Of a DNA stretch of 64,000 nt, positions 37,745 through 49,804 are shown piece after piece (the first letter of the stretch is position 1; each line of letters starts with the position of its first letter). Below the pieces are notes generated by a model, which searched no databases, was not told the DNA's origin, and saw only the letters and a program-made list of their open reading frames with translations. Source of the DNA: Tulasnella sp. 424 (lineage: Eukaryota; Basidiomycota; Agaricomycetes; Cantharellales; Tulasnellaceae); NCBI GenBank assembly GCA_019633425.1, contig WSUB01000028.1, positions 62,001-126,000 of the forward strand, written 5' to 3'. The position numbers and the translations under genes were made by a program.

Positions 37745-37822
37745 CTATGTGATTTTATGTAGAAACCCCAGAGGCCACAACGTACCACGCTCCCTTCGAC
37801 TGCACTACATAAAATCACATAG
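37745..37822. promoter_or_regulatory. 18-bp perfect inverted repeat upstream of the HMG-box gene
   Basis: CTATGTGATTTTATGTAG (37,745-37,762) pairs exactly with 37,805-37,822 across 42 bp, about 370-445 bp before the HMG start codon. The arms are conserved in the duplicate upstream of the truncated copy while much of the surrounding sequence has changed. A regulatory role is inference. Confidence 0.45.
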
Positions 37823-38189
37823 CAGCAGGTTTCAATTGTTTCTCTTTCGGGATATTTACACTCCCACAGACGATGCACTGGTCAGATTTCTCGTTCAGCG
37901 TCATAAGAAAGACTTAGCAGACTCAAGGTGGTCGATGAAGAGGATCTGGGAGCGCATTGAGGTGATGTGGATGGCCCTGAATTGTGTGTAATGTGTGTCT
38001 TTGTTGCATGTTGTTCCCCTGTGGCTGGGGGGAAGGGGTCAGAGAGAAATTGGCTGGATTGGAATCTCGTCCACACAAACCCACGGTATCCACAGACGGA
38101 GAACAATAAGAGTCTTTCACGTCCTCCCTCACACGGAAGATGCCACTAATCCCCCTCACCCCCTTCATCTCTACCTGCTACTATTATCC

Positions 38190-41100
38190 ATGTCGAGCAC
38201 TATCCAGGTCTCGCTACTCCCCGCCGACGTCCTCGACGTTCTCGCCCGCTCTCAAGATGACGACGCGCCCGCTCGCAAGAAACCCTTTCACGGACGCAAA
38301 CTCCCCGCAAATCACATCCCTCGTCCTCGTAACGCGTTCATTCTCTTTCGTAGTAAGTCAAAGGGCGGGCTCATTCATTCATTCATTCGCTCTGCCAGTC
38401 GACTCAATCGTTGCGTTTGCTGCTGGCTGACCATCCCTCCCCCTCGTCTTGCAGCCAACTTTGTCGAAGAGTCCAAGCTAACCCGCGGTACAGAGGCGGA
38501 CCATCGTAACATCTCCAAGGTACGTCCTAGGCATACTCTACGCGTCCCCAAGTTCCTCTCCATCGACCCTCCTTCAGTCCAAATCAAACCACGACAACTG
38601 AACCCCGTCGACCGGAACGCTGACCACAACACACTTTCCCTACACATTTAGATCGCAGGCGCGGTATGGAGAGCGTTACCCCCAGAGGAAAAACTACAGT
38701 GGCATCGAAAGGCGCTCGAGGAGAAAGAAATGCACAAGCGGAAGTACCCGAACTACAAGTACGCGTTTTTTTTTTCGTTCCAGTTGGTATTTGAACCCGA
38801 AGACTGATATATATACGAACACCTCTCTTTGTCTCTAACCTACAGATACACTCCCGTACTTCGACGAGAAGGCGTGAACCGTCGAAAGGTCAAGCAGAAG
38901 CTGTGGGAGGGCATCGACTCGGACCACGACGATAACGAGGACGAAGACATGGCTCTCGCCCCCACGTCTTGTCCTTCTACTTCCGCTCCTCTACCACCAA
39001 CCAGCGCCCCGACCTCCTTTACCCTCCAAGGTCTGGAGAGCTTCGAGCCCGAAGAGGACGAATCTGGTCCTGCTTCCTCTTCCCTTCCGATGCTCACCGC
39101 CTCTGCCGACGTTTCACCTCCCTCCTCGGAAACTATGACAACTCCTTACTCCGCCTCTGTTTCATCCCCTCTCAACAACAACAACACCTCCTCCCCTCCT
39201 CTTCCAACAAAGGGACCCCGGGACAGATGCGACGTCATAGCCGAGCTCTACGCCAAAGGCTGGCGAGGGGAACAGCTCGAAGCGGAAGTGCGTCGGAGGG
39301 AGGAGGAAGGAAGAAAACGACGAGGAGGGTATGAGGCCGAAGGTGGTGGTGTGGAGTCGAAACCTGCTACGATCGTGACGAGGAGCAGGGCGACGATCCG
39401 GGAGGAGAGGAAGGCGGATAATGACACTTTGCAAGGAAGGGAAGTCAAGCCGAAGCCCCCGCCAAAACGAGTGAGGAAACGCACCAGGAAATCATCATCA
39501 TCGGAAGCAGCAGCAGCGCAGAACGCTCTCCAGCAGTACGCCTCCACTAGCACCTCTCCATTCACCGCCTCAACCTGCTTCCCGCCGGTCCACCGCGTCG
39601 TCGACGAAGACTACGACCGCCCGCTCGAACCCGAGGTCAACTACGACATCTTCCAAGACGTGCCTATCGACATATTCGCTTCATCTTCTGGCCTATTACC
39701 CCCACCTCATCGCCCGGAATTGACTGCCAAGGTGTACGAGGATGCTGGGGAGCGGTATCGGAAGCGGTGGGCTGTTCAGGCCAAGTCGTCGGCGTCGAGC
39801 GGGACTAGTGGGATGTCGGGAAATGGCGCTCAACTCGATGTATCCAGCACCGAGAACGTACTGTCGGCTGGCTTGCACGCTGGAGGTTCTCCTTTCGACT
39901 CTCCCATCCCTCACGTCCCCCTTTCGCTCCCCCATTCGCCGCATCTCTCCGTCCAACCGCACCCACCCACCATCCCTGGCCCGGCAGGTGACGCCTTTTA
40001 TGACCTCCTCCAGGCAATCCCAATCCACACATTGGATGACGAGCAATTTGGGAGGACGTCCCTCAACCAGCGGCAGGGCCAATCGCACCCTGGGTCCGGG
40101 CACGATGGCAAAGAGGATAGACAACAAGAGCCGAGATGGGCTGGTTGGCTTCGCGGAGAGATGATCAGCCTAGCCACTTATCAGGAAGCTTCGAAGCGAC
40201 GTGGATATGGAAGGAAGATGTCTATCAGCCAACCTTCTTCTCCATCCCAGCTGAATCAAGCTTACCGTTACGTGGAGCTGGGCGTGGAGTCGGTCTATCC
40301 TCCCCGGCATTTGGATACCTGGGCCGGCCTCACTGCGTACCTCCAAACCCAACAGCACGACGGCTGGCTCACTTCGGGCCCAACTCAACTTCCTCCCCCA
40401 GCCAAGCCACCTTCGCCCTCAGCACGTTCCGCTCCAGACGTATCGACGACGCACTCCACCCCGCCGTCATACCAGCGCGACGATTTCCTCGCCCATCCAC
40501 CCGCATCCGCATCCCATGTGCACGCTGCGGTAGCCCACGTTCCTCGCCCCCCAGTCACGGCGGCGGCGTCAGCTCCGGTACAGGAACGGAGTAAATGGGA
40601 CGAAGCGTGCCGACGATGGGAAGCGCGTGGTGGTCCGCTTGCGTTCGGTGCTGGTGTTGTTTCGACCCTTTGTTCTACTACTACTCGGCGAGCAGATCGG
40701 AGGGTGAATAGGAAGGTGGTCAAGGCGCGGATATTTGATAGGACGAACGAGGGAGTGGGGATGGTGACCGACAAGCCGCCTGTCGTTCCCCGCTATGATG
40801 CCAGCTATAGCGGTGCAGGGCACGAGGAGGTAGTGCATCCTCCAGCTTCTGAGCCGGACGTCGAGTACCAGCAGCAGCAGCCGCAGTCGCACCAGAACAC
40901 TCCGCCTCCCTTCGGGTCGATGAACGGAACCGATGCATTCGCAAACTACGAAACCCCATCCGGGTCGGAGGATTGCCTTCCACAAACTCACCAGCCGAAC
41001 CAAGACCTCCAATCATGGTCCCCCGAAACCGGATGTTACACGTCGTCGTTCACACCGACCGACATCGGCGTGCAGTACGCTTCTTCTCCATACGAGTACG

Positions 41101-41411
41101 GTTTCGGGCACCAGCACCAGCACCACCAGCAGGCTGCAGAGTCGTGGACGTCTGAGGACCACCGGTACGCGTTGGTACCGGTCCTGATGAAGCTCGAGGC
41201 GGACGCGGAGGACCTCTCGCCTGAGCAGTTGATGCTTATGACGCCGAGCCAAGGTTCCGAGTCGTTCGGGCAGAGTTCACAGCCGATCGACAGCGCGGGG
41301 ATGAACACCGCGACCGCGACTGCGACTTCGACTGCGGCTGCGGACTTTGGCGGACACGATGTTGGCTTGGGCCTCATCTACGCTAGCCAGTCGCCCTCTG
41401 GATCGTCGTAG
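38190..41411 (+). CDS. HMG-box transcription factor, 966 aa
   Basis: Exons 38190-38352, 38455-38519, 38652-38758 and 38846-41411 join in frame (2,901 nt). The HMG box spans about residues 43-111: HIPRPRNAFILFRTNFVEES, then the NISK/IAGAVWRALPPEEK block and the KRKYPNYKY end. It is of the MATA/Prf1-like type of fungal sequence-specific HMG proteins, expected to bend DNA in the nucleus. A basic patch (RRKVKQK) follows at once and may be a nuclear localisation signal. The remaining 840 residues are low-complexity: Ser/Pro-rich, a Lys/Arg-rich stretch (about 200-270) and Gln/His-rich runs near the end, as in activation regions. Three small introns cut the HMG box, while the rest is one exon. Its 5' half was duplicated to 34.4 kb. 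Targets cannot be told from sequence; mating or development are common roles of the family. Confidence 0.9.
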
Positions 41412-41797
41412 TTGTAAATATGAACGTATAAAAAAAAGTCTTTATGTAGTCAAAACCCCATGATTTGTTTTGTACAAAAGTGATTAAAGTGTTTTACAAG
41501 TAATGGCATGGTAATATGATAGGATACTAATACAACAAATGACGCCCCCGTGAGTGTTCGTATGAATGTACATCAAGCATGAGCTTGAGGTGTGGTCGGG
41601 GGCGATGGGGGACTGCCGTGATGCCAAGACCCAAATGTGCCTTACAACCCTCCCGAACAGGGGCGCTGTCGAGACACGTGCAAGACGGTGATCGTGCCCG
41701 TCACTTTTTGTCTAGGAATCGTTGCTGGTTAGAAATTGGACTTCAAAGCTTTTTGGAGAGAACCTATTTGCTCACCTTTGGCAGACAACGAGAGACG
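41412..41797. other. Convergent 3' flanks of the HMG gene and the 91-aa ORF
   Basis: The stretch after the HMG stop is AT-rich (TATAAAAAAAAGTC, TACAAGTAATGG) and suits a 3' UTR and polyadenylation region. No gene was seen. Confidence 0.4.
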
Positions 41798-42073
41798 TTA
41801 TGACCTCATCGGATCTCCACCAATCCGGCCAAGTCCGGCAGCGTCGGCATTGACAGGAGATTGGGCGGGAGAGCGGATCGGATCGCTTCGATGCTCCTCC
41901 AACGACCCCCTAGGTGATTCAGTGTACAGGATCGTAGGATCGACTCGGGGAGGTTCGTTGTGGTGGTGGTGAGGGACGTGGAAGTGAGGTGTGTGGCGGC
42001 GGATAAAGTCGACGAAGCGATCTCGTTTCCTTGGTTTGTCTGAGGATGTGTTACTTGACGATTTTTTGGCCAT
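41798..42073 (-). CDS. Hypothetical 91-aa protein
   Basis: A single open frame starts MAKKSSSNTSSDKPRKRDRF and continues with FIRRHTPHFHVPHHHHNEPP, ending at a TAA. The protein is basic and Ser/Lys-rich at the start, His-rich in the middle and disordered overall. There is no signal peptide or domain. Upstream on the minus strand a TTTAAATA motif (about 42,166-42,173) could act as a TATA box about 95 bp before the ATG. Such a short single-exon frame might be chance, but start context and promoter-like motif fit a real small gene. Function unknown. Confidence 0.45.
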   Translation of the reverse strand: MAKKSSSNTSSDKPRKRDRFVDFIRRHTPHFHVPHHHHNEPPRVDPTILYTESPRGSLEEHRSDPIRSPAQSPVNADAAGLGRIGGDPMRS

Positions 42074-42728
42074 TGGCTTTGAATGCGACGAGAAGTGTGA
42101 AAGGTGGGAGGTAGTAGAGCTGCGGAGAGGAGGGGATGGAGGGAAAGGATCGCGGATGGGTGGGAGTATTTAAAGCTTTGACCAGCGAGGCTTTTGTTTA
42201 CGTCACCTGATTTGCCGGCCCTTTGCGCCGCCCGTGCTCAGTCCCGTTGACAGGTCGACGCACAAGCAAATGTACACCGCCACGACTACGACATCTCTGA
42301 AACATGGCGCCAAAAATAAAAAGCGCAAGTGAGTTCTGAAATGCGATACGAATTTTCCTTCGGGAAGGTTCGGGGATGTGCCCGGCGCAGTCCCTGAGCT
42401 CGAGGTATTATTGCCTAACGAATGAAAACAACGCCTGACGCAGCAAACAATGCTGTGTCGGTCTTGTAATAGTAATTGGAGCGTAAAGAATGGTCTCATC
42501 TGAGAAAGTACATAAGTCAGAATATGCTAAACGGCTCAAGCCCTGCCGTAGATTGCCGGCTGCGGCGTTGACGCCTCTGCCGAGTGTTGCCGCTTTGTTC
42601 GGCTGCCGAGCGTTGACCAGACTTTGCCTTACAACCGTTGCCAGTCCGTTGCCTAAGAGTAAGAACACAAAAGCTCAACAACAATTTGTCTTTGTTCGAC
42701 TATGACACCACGTACAAGCAAACGCCAC
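42074..42728. other. Intergenic, no gene seen
   Basis: It contains repeated TTGCCG/GTTGCC words at about 42,545-42,655 that give weak open frames on both strands. The left end is the upstream region of the 91-aa ORF and the right end is the 3' flank of the NOSIP-like gene. Confidence 0.4.
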
Positions 42729-44003
42729 TCAACCCTGGAACGCCACCCCTGTTCTCGAAGTCTCCGCTCTTCCACCAGCGGCGTATCCAGTTCCTTCTCT
42801 CTGTAACTCCACAATGTCTTTGTCCTTCGCCTTTTTGTCACAGGCTATGCATTGATGAGACGGTCTGACGAGGGTATCCGTGCAAGTTTTACAAACGACG
42901 TGGGAGCATGAGCGTATTACTGAGCAAGGGAAATGGGAACCATTCAGTTTGTTGCTCGAAGGGAACAGACGCGGAAGGTATAAATGGAAGATAAGGACTC
43001 ACAGAAGGCGATAACTGAGTTTGATATGCCCTTCTTGCACGAAGGACATATTGCTTCTCGGGAGTCCGAGCTACCACTTGCCGGCGGTGCGGTTGAAGAT
43101 GAGGCAGGTGTCGATGCGGAGGAGGACGAGGGTTGCGAAGAAGATGAAGCGAAACTGAAGATCACAGGTACAAGCGATTTCAACCTATAGAAATGGGTGT
43201 TTCGTCAGCGCTGCACCACAAAACGCTGGTCGATACCGCAAAACCACGAACGTTAACACATGAGCCGGACTCGAAGCATGACACAACGTCTGCAGCTTGA
43301 TGTCCTTCAAAGGCCCCACGGAGCTCTCGGGCGTTAATGACGGAAGCCAAAATGCGGGTAATTTCGCTCGACGAGATTCAGCTTGCTCCTTCTCGATTTG
43401 GCGGAGGGCGGCTTCTTCAGCTTCACGAGTGGCGATGTCCACTTCGTCTTGGTCGAAATCGAATTTCCGTTTCGTGCCGCGGGTGGGGTCTGGCAAGTTT
43501 TCGATAGAAACAAGTGGTTGGGACCACCGACGTGGTCAGCTCAACAAGCTCCCAGAGCGCTCGCAAGCATCTAGAGACGAACCTTCAACGCCCTTGCCCT
43601 TCTTATCCTCCTTCTCAGCAGCAACCCTATCCCCAATCGTCTTCTTCGTACCAAGTCCCAACTGCCTCTCTTCAAAATCCTTCAACACCCTCTCCCTCGC
43701 AGCGACCTTTCTCCGCTCCTTCTCCTCCTCCTCCTCCTTCGCCATCGCCTCCAACTTGACCTGCTGCCTCTTAATCTCCTTCTTCTGCTCCAACAAGTCC
43801 GTGTATATGCACTCTTTGCAGTACAAATGCCCCTCGGAACAGGCGACGGGGTCTCGAGCGCGCTGCAAGCAAAGTGCACAGGAAAGTCGGTCTTTCATAG
43901 AGTCGACTCCGAGACGCTGTTTTTTAGTCCCGTAGTCGAGCTTTTTGTACTCGGCGTAGCTGAAGACGCTGTTGGATGTGTTGTTTTTGGAGTGCCGGGC
44001 CAT
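42729..44003 (-). CDS. NOSIP-type RING/U-box protein (343 aa)
   Basis: Exons 44003-43583, 43489-43252, 43184-43003 and 42919-42729 join in frame (1,032 nt). The N-terminus MARHSKNNTSNSVFSYAEYK matches the start of the NOSIP family (nitric oxide synthase-interacting protein; in most eukaryotes a ubiquitin-ligase-like and spliceosome-associated nuclear protein). A first zinc-binding module has C42, C45, C55, H59, C62 and C65, followed by a coiled coil rich in Lys/Glu. The middle has FWLPSLTPES, the family's conserved block. A C-terminal RING half has CPSC, CSHVVCKTC and CIAC, then the hallmark ending DIVELQREGTGYAAGG. All three introns are GT-AG. A Ser-rich insert in exon 3 is not usual but breaks no motif. 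It shares a 195-bp divergent promoter with the next gene. Confidence 0.9.
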
Positions 44004-44198
44004 GGTAGATTGTGTAGTTCTGGATGTGGAGGAGTGGGTGTGGTCGAGATTTAGATATAGAAATTCTGAACTTCCCACGTTGAATGGAACGCCACCGCCG
44101 AAGAGGAACCCTGGCCTCGGCCAGGAGGCCCAAGCCGCATTCCCAGAGGCACGAAACCACCACGTTCAAGCGCCTCCACCACTCTCCGTATCCGCTAG
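44004..44198. promoter_or_regulatory. Short divergent promoter between the NOSIP-like gene and its neighbour
   Basis: Only 195 bp separate the two start codons on opposite strands, so the region must serve both genes. No TATA box is evident. Confidence 0.5.
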
Positions 44199-46751
44199 AT
44201 GGAGCAACCACTTGTTCAAATTAATGGGATACCTTCGGAAGGGGACGGGCCAACCAAAGCTGGGGTGGCAACGACCTCCAACCTGCAACCTCTCCCTAAG
44301 AACACCGCGCTTCAAATACGCACGACCGACCTACGATCACTGCAGCCGATTCGTCCCATTCCTGTTGTTCTGGGACAAGATGAAACCAATAGTATTCTGC
44401 TTGGTAAGTCCTCTAGCTCCTGATTTGGTCGGGGCAACTGATCTGATGAATGTTCGGAAATTTAGCCGCCGCCCAAATCCTCTCCACTCAACAGTTCGGA
44501 TGTTTCGGTCTCTCCGGAGGTCAATTGTCTTCTATGCCTTCCCCTCCTCTCTATCGAGTTTCCGAATGGATACGCCGAGGCAGGCAGTCCTCATTCCATT
44601 CCATGGGACAGTCGCTGATAGTGGAAAGCTTCAGCAGCAGTGGTAGCAGCTCACCGGGCACAATGAGCAGCAGCGAAACGCTACTGTGGACTCCTTCCAC
44701 TCCGTCACGAAGCGCCCAGAATACGCCGACCACACCGTTCAGGTCGGTCGGGCAAGGGCGGTCGCGAGCGGGAAGCGACGCGAGCCAGCCAAGAGCCTCT
44801 GATGAGACGGGCGACTCGGAACCTATCAAAGAGCCGGACGCTCTCAAGCAGGATGTGCCCCTTGGCACTGACGGAGAACCGCCGAACGACTCGGATGATC
44901 ACCGCGGCTACACGATCCCCTTCCCTGCCCAAGCAGCCGACCGCCTGCTGTTCTTTACAGACGCACAGGAAGCCGAAAGTATCCTCGCCACGCTTGTCAG
45001 CGACACTCGCTCCGGTACGGTTGATCCAAGCTGGATCACAAGTCTTGGCTTCTGCCCTCCCTTGCTCCACGGGCTCTTTCGGCTAGCCGACGAGGTTACG
45101 TCCCCAACCGCGGTATTAAACCCCCGATCCCAGTGCGCCCGAATCATCGACCTCCTCCTCGAAAGGTTTCCAGCTCAGCATATTCTCAGCGCCTCTTATA
45201 ACCCGGACGGTCATGCGGCGGCAGGGATGAGGTATCTCATCCGCAAAGGCCGTGCCGCACCCCGACCTAACGGTCAATGGTCGCGTCCTCCCGCGCATGG
45301 CGGAGCCATCGCGACGGAGCCAGTCATCAATTACGCGTTTCAGATAATCAACCGCCTGGGAGTGGTTTCCGTACCTTCAGTCCACGCCATAAGGCTCGTA
45401 GAGTCGGTCTTGCCCGGGGTCCACACTCTCGGGGAACTGCAATGCCAAGCCATCCAGGACGTCATGTGTGTGGTTGTCGATTTCCTGCAAAATGATGATC
45501 CAGTGGACGAGAATATTCTCGAGCTCCATCTGGCGTGTTGCACCGCCTCCCTGCAGCTAGTAGCCTCATTGCTGAGGACGTACAAGTCCCTTGTTGAACG
45601 CGTTGAAGCAGACTCGGGTGCCCCGATGGTGCCAGAGGAAGGGTGGCTGGTTCGGGATTTCAACATGTCTCAGGTCTTCGGCTATGTTCAGAAGGACAGA
45701 GGGGATCCACTGGTGCGATGCATGGGCCTCCAAGTTCTCCGTTGCTTCGCGGACGTGGTCCCCGAGGCAGTTTCAGAGTGGAAGCAATTATCGGAGCTAA
45801 TGGAGTTGTGTTCCGAAGTAATCTTGTGGAGAACGAAGTGGCAGCATGGGCTTGACACCAGAGCAGTGAGTTATCCTGATCATATGACACCTATGTGCGA
45901 ACGCAAAGGTTCCAATCTAATGACGTTTTTTTCCTTCAGAAATCGCTCGATATCGTCAGGTTCTGCCCTCACGATGATGCTTATCGCATAATGTCGTTTG
46001 CGCCTCCGTCGTCCATCATCGATGCCTTGTCGAAAGCTCTCTCAACGGGCGACAAAGGAGCGAGTCTGGAGCCTCTCCTCTCGATGATCGTCGATCACTC
46101 CACCCTCAAGGACCACTACTGGCCGTTTATGCTCTCCATGCTGATTCGCAGCGGCTGCTTTGCCTTCTTCCTCGAAATCTTAAAAACGCCGCTAGACGAC
46201 GAGTACATCCTTTGTCGAACAGCATGCAGAGCAAAAGCGGATGCTTGTATTGGCATGACGCGATGTTTCGAGCAGATGAGAGCGAAAGATACCGACATGA
46301 TTCCTCCCGACACGGGTACCACTCTGGCTTCAGTGGCCGTCGATACTAGGTTTCCAGTGAACCTTTGCGAGTGCGCGTCCGAAGCACTTCGTGCTCTAAT
46401 AAAGTGAGTTAACGAGGAGTCCGGCCTATTGAATACCTACGTAATTAATGGCTCCGTATATCCAGGATCACACCTCTCTCTCTCCACCGAGGCCACGACG
46501 ACTCAAGAATAGTCACTGTTAAGAGCTTCGAAGCCTTAAAAGACCCTCCCAACCTTCTTTCCACAACCAATATAAGCTGGCGTCTGTCCACCTCACCACC
46601 AGGGCTGCCCTCTCCGCTCTTTCTCAATTTATCTCCTCGCTCTCCAAAAGCCCTCTATCCTCAAATAACCGGGTTGTGCCCCGAGTTTTCATATGTCTCA
46701 TTTTTAAGCCACATTATTCGTCATCCTGTTCGAATTCTGGGCGACCCCTAG
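44199..46751 (+). CDS. Unrecognised helical-repeat-like protein, paralogue 1 (784 aa)
   Basis: Exons 44199-44403, 44466-45865, 45940-46403 and 46466-46751 join in frame (2,355 nt) from MEQPLVQINGIP to a TAG. The first about 250 residues are Ser/Thr/Pro-rich and probably disordered. From about residue 260 the protein is mainly helical with Leu-rich pairs (SWITSLGFCPPLLHGLFRLA, then CARIIDLLLERFPAQ), like an ARM/HEAT-type solenoid. The best-conserved blocks shared with its neighbour are KSLDIVRFCPHDDAYRIMSF, LEPLLSMIVDHSTLKDHYWP and CIGMTRCFEQMRAKD. No enzyme motif, signal peptide or membrane segment. Family unknown. The last exon (95 residues) has no match in paralogue 2 and is the least certain. 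Both paralogues keep introns 1-3 at the same places. Confidence 0.7.
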
Positions 46752-47368
46752 CCTGATGATGTCTTTTTAACCCGTTCAGCTCTGTCACTCGCGCAACTAA
46801 AGCACGGCATAGAGACGTTATCTGTAACATAGTGTACGCTTCATAGATTCTGTAGTGCCGTATTTGGACGATTGAGGAACCTTGCACTCGGCGATGATAA
46901 AGGTTCGGACCGTGACTTCCTCTTCATATTGCAACACCGTCAATGCTTTTGAAATGAACCCACATTTTAGCCGCGTGTTGTTGAGAATTTACATCACGTT
47001 CTCCTGCGGTCGCCCCGGTGCGCTTCTCTTTCAAGATCCTTTACACGATGTTTTAGTAGCCGCGTTAAGTTGGGCCTGTGTTGACCGCGGTGGTCCCCAA
47101 CATCCCACGTCGAACGGGGAATAACAATTTCACTCTGGACTCGACCGCCACCTTCTACGGCAGCCTCTTAAGCGACGCGTCGGTAAATGCATAAAGTTGC
47201 TCGTTGACCAACTGTGAAAGCGTGCATAAACATGCATCAGCTCCTCAAGATAAGCGCCCAGTCTCTGAAATTGGGCTCTCAACGTGGCAGAGTCAGTTCG
47301 AAGGCTCTGCGGTCCCTTGCAGACGGATCAACCATCACCACCGGAAACCCACTACCGCCCTATCCACT
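46752..47368. other. Intergenic between the two paralogues
   Basis: No gene or repeat seen. It should contain the 3' end of paralogue 1 and the promoter of paralogue 2. Confidence 0.4.
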
Positions 47369-49804
47369 ATGTCCGACATCGATCGACCGCCTATCAACAG
47401 CTTATCGAAACCGAACGCGGACGGTTCGCCTCGTAGAGTTAGAGTTACATTGGAAGAAATTGAAGACACCCCGCCGCCAGCGCCGAGCAAAGATCAACCT
47501 GCCGCAACGAACGGGTCCAAAACCCCCTATATAGCAGCAAAGGACCTACCATCATCACCAGATCACGATGGTTCGAAGTTGCCAGGATCTGCCCCAGCTG
47601 GTAGGTTAGGCAGGTTACCCACACGTTGTGGAGAGTCCGCTCAGCCATATTGATAGGTCCAGCAGGCACGTCAGAACACATGCAGGCTCCCGCCACGGAA
47701 ACTCTTACCGATCCAAATAACCAAAATGCCTCAGCATCAGCCCTTAAGCCATATGCAGGGCCTGTCCCGACCGTCACTTTCACTTCCTCATCCTCCGTAG
47801 CATCTCCGCCAGTCCGACTCTCGGACCATATGCGACGCGGAAACAAGTCCGTCAGGCGCTCACAGAATCAGTCAATGATTCGAGAGTGTTTCGCTTCTCC
47901 ATCCCCGGGATATCATTTGGAGTATCTCTCTCCATACACGCCCATGCGCGAAGCCCAAATCCCCATGCCTGCCCTAGACGTCATAGAAGAACCAGAACAA
48001 GCTCCGTCGGGGGCAACACATTCTCTTAAATTTACTCCCATCTCGCAGGCTTGGCAGTTCAGCTCTGCCATGCGTATCAAAGCGGATTTGGAGTACCTGA
48101 CACCCTATGGTGTGCGCGTCCAGTTCCCCGCGTCCGCGGCAGAGCACCTCCTCTTTTTCTCCAACCCTGAGGACTCCGAGATCATCCTGGCCGAGCTTCT
48201 CGACCTTAGTGATGCAGGCGAAATTCCTCGAGACTGGCTGCATAGCCTGGTATCGTACCCTCCTCTGCTCAGGGCAGTTGTTCGTGTGGCTGAGCTGATC
48301 ACCCATGCCGACGGTGTGCTTGATCCCAAGTCCCCATGCGCACGAGTCATCGATGCCCTCCTCGATAACTACAATGTCGGGACTATCATGCCAGCAATTT
48401 TTTCTCCTTTAGTGGATGGAACTGTTGCTCTGAGACACGTCCTCCGCAAAAGTCGGCCAGTGTCCGCTTTCACCTCACCCATGCTCCAACCTATGACCGT
48501 CCAGCCCAATTCCCCACAAGGCATATTGATACCACCCGTTCTAGACCACGCCTGCAATATCATCTCCAAGTCAGGCGCAGACTCGGTGGCGTCAATCCAC
48601 GCATTCAGATTAGTCGAAGCGACTCTGGCCAAAATTCACACATTGGACGACATGCAAAAGGATCCGCTTCGCTACGTCGCCCAGAGTATTACCCATCTGC
48701 TCAAGAACAAGGACTTAAGGAGACGGGGCGAGCGGAGCGGGATGGATGGGGCACGACGCACGGCGGCTTTGCAACTGGTGTCGACCATATTGAGAAGTTA
48801 TAAGCGGCTTCTCGAGCGAGTTGAAGCAGAATCAGAAACACCAGAGATGCCTGAAGAGGAATGGTTGATGCAAGATCTTGCAGTTTCCGATATCGTTCAA
48901 TATCTCGAAGACGACGAAGCGGACGCGATGGTTCGTTGCATGGCGCTGCGAGTTATTCACGACTTTGCGAGCGTTGACCTTGATGAAGTCCCTCGCTGGA
49001 AGCACTTGGAAAAAGTCGCAAGCACGTGTGCTGACGTCATGCTCTGGCAGACTACCTGGCAGCATGATCACGAAGAGAAAGCGGTAAGCGGACCTACGTT
49101 TGCGCCTATTGGAGCTCTCTCTATTAACGTTGACGGTGTCACCATGCAGAAATCTCTTGACATTGTCGGATTCTGCCCGCATGATGAAGCCTACCACATC
49201 CTGTCGTTTGCCCCATCCGAACTGGTCGTACGCGTAGTATCAAAGGCCCTCGCCATCACCAACAAAACCGAGGTACTCGAACCGCTTCTCTCCCTGATTG
49301 TCGACCATTCAACCCTCAAGGACCGGTACTGGCCGTTTATGCTCAGCATTTTGATCCACAGTGGCTGCCTCTCATTTTTCCATGAGATTCTAAAGCAAAG
49401 CGTCGGAGCTGAAGAGGATGTCGAGTATCGGACAAAATGCAGGGAAATATCTGATGCGTGTATAGGTCTTACTCGCTGTTTTGAGCAGATGCGGGCTAAA
49501 GATATGAAGGCCGTCCCGTCGGATATCAGTCTCACCCTTGAGAAGTTGGAAAAAGACGATGGCATGACTTCCCTCGTTCGTAGTAGCGCGAGTGCTGCAC
49601 TTGCGGCATTAAACGAGTGAGTAAAAGCATCGTCCACGGCACTCGAAATGCTTACAAGCTAACCTTGTTCTCAGGAATGTCGGGCCCTCGTTCGAAATAA
49701 CTCTCAGTGCTAGCCTGCGTTCTAGAACACCGTTAGATTCCGTCCTAAGATCTCCGCAATTGGATTCAGGCGGGGCTATGTCATCCTCTGCCGTTTCAGC
49801 ATAA
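47369..49804 (+). CDS. Unrecognised helical-repeat-like protein, paralogue 2 (751 aa)
   Basis: Exons 47369-47600, 47657-49083, 49150-49616 and 49675-49804 join in frame (2,256 nt). It starts MSDIDRPPINSLSKPNADGS and has a disordered N-terminus. The same helical core as paralogue 1 follows (SWLVSYPPLL-type block, CARVIDALLDNYN, AFRLVEATLAKIHTLDDMQ). Further matches are KSLDIVGFCPHDEAYHILSF, LEPLLSLIVDHSTLKDRYWP and CIGLTRCFEQMRAKD. The 66-bp second intron contains no stop and is a multiple of three, so it could also be read through. The GT...AG borders match the paralogue's spliced site, so splicing is preferred. Function unknown. Tandem, same-strand arrangement and shared intron sites show local duplication with much later divergence. 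Confidence 0.75.
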
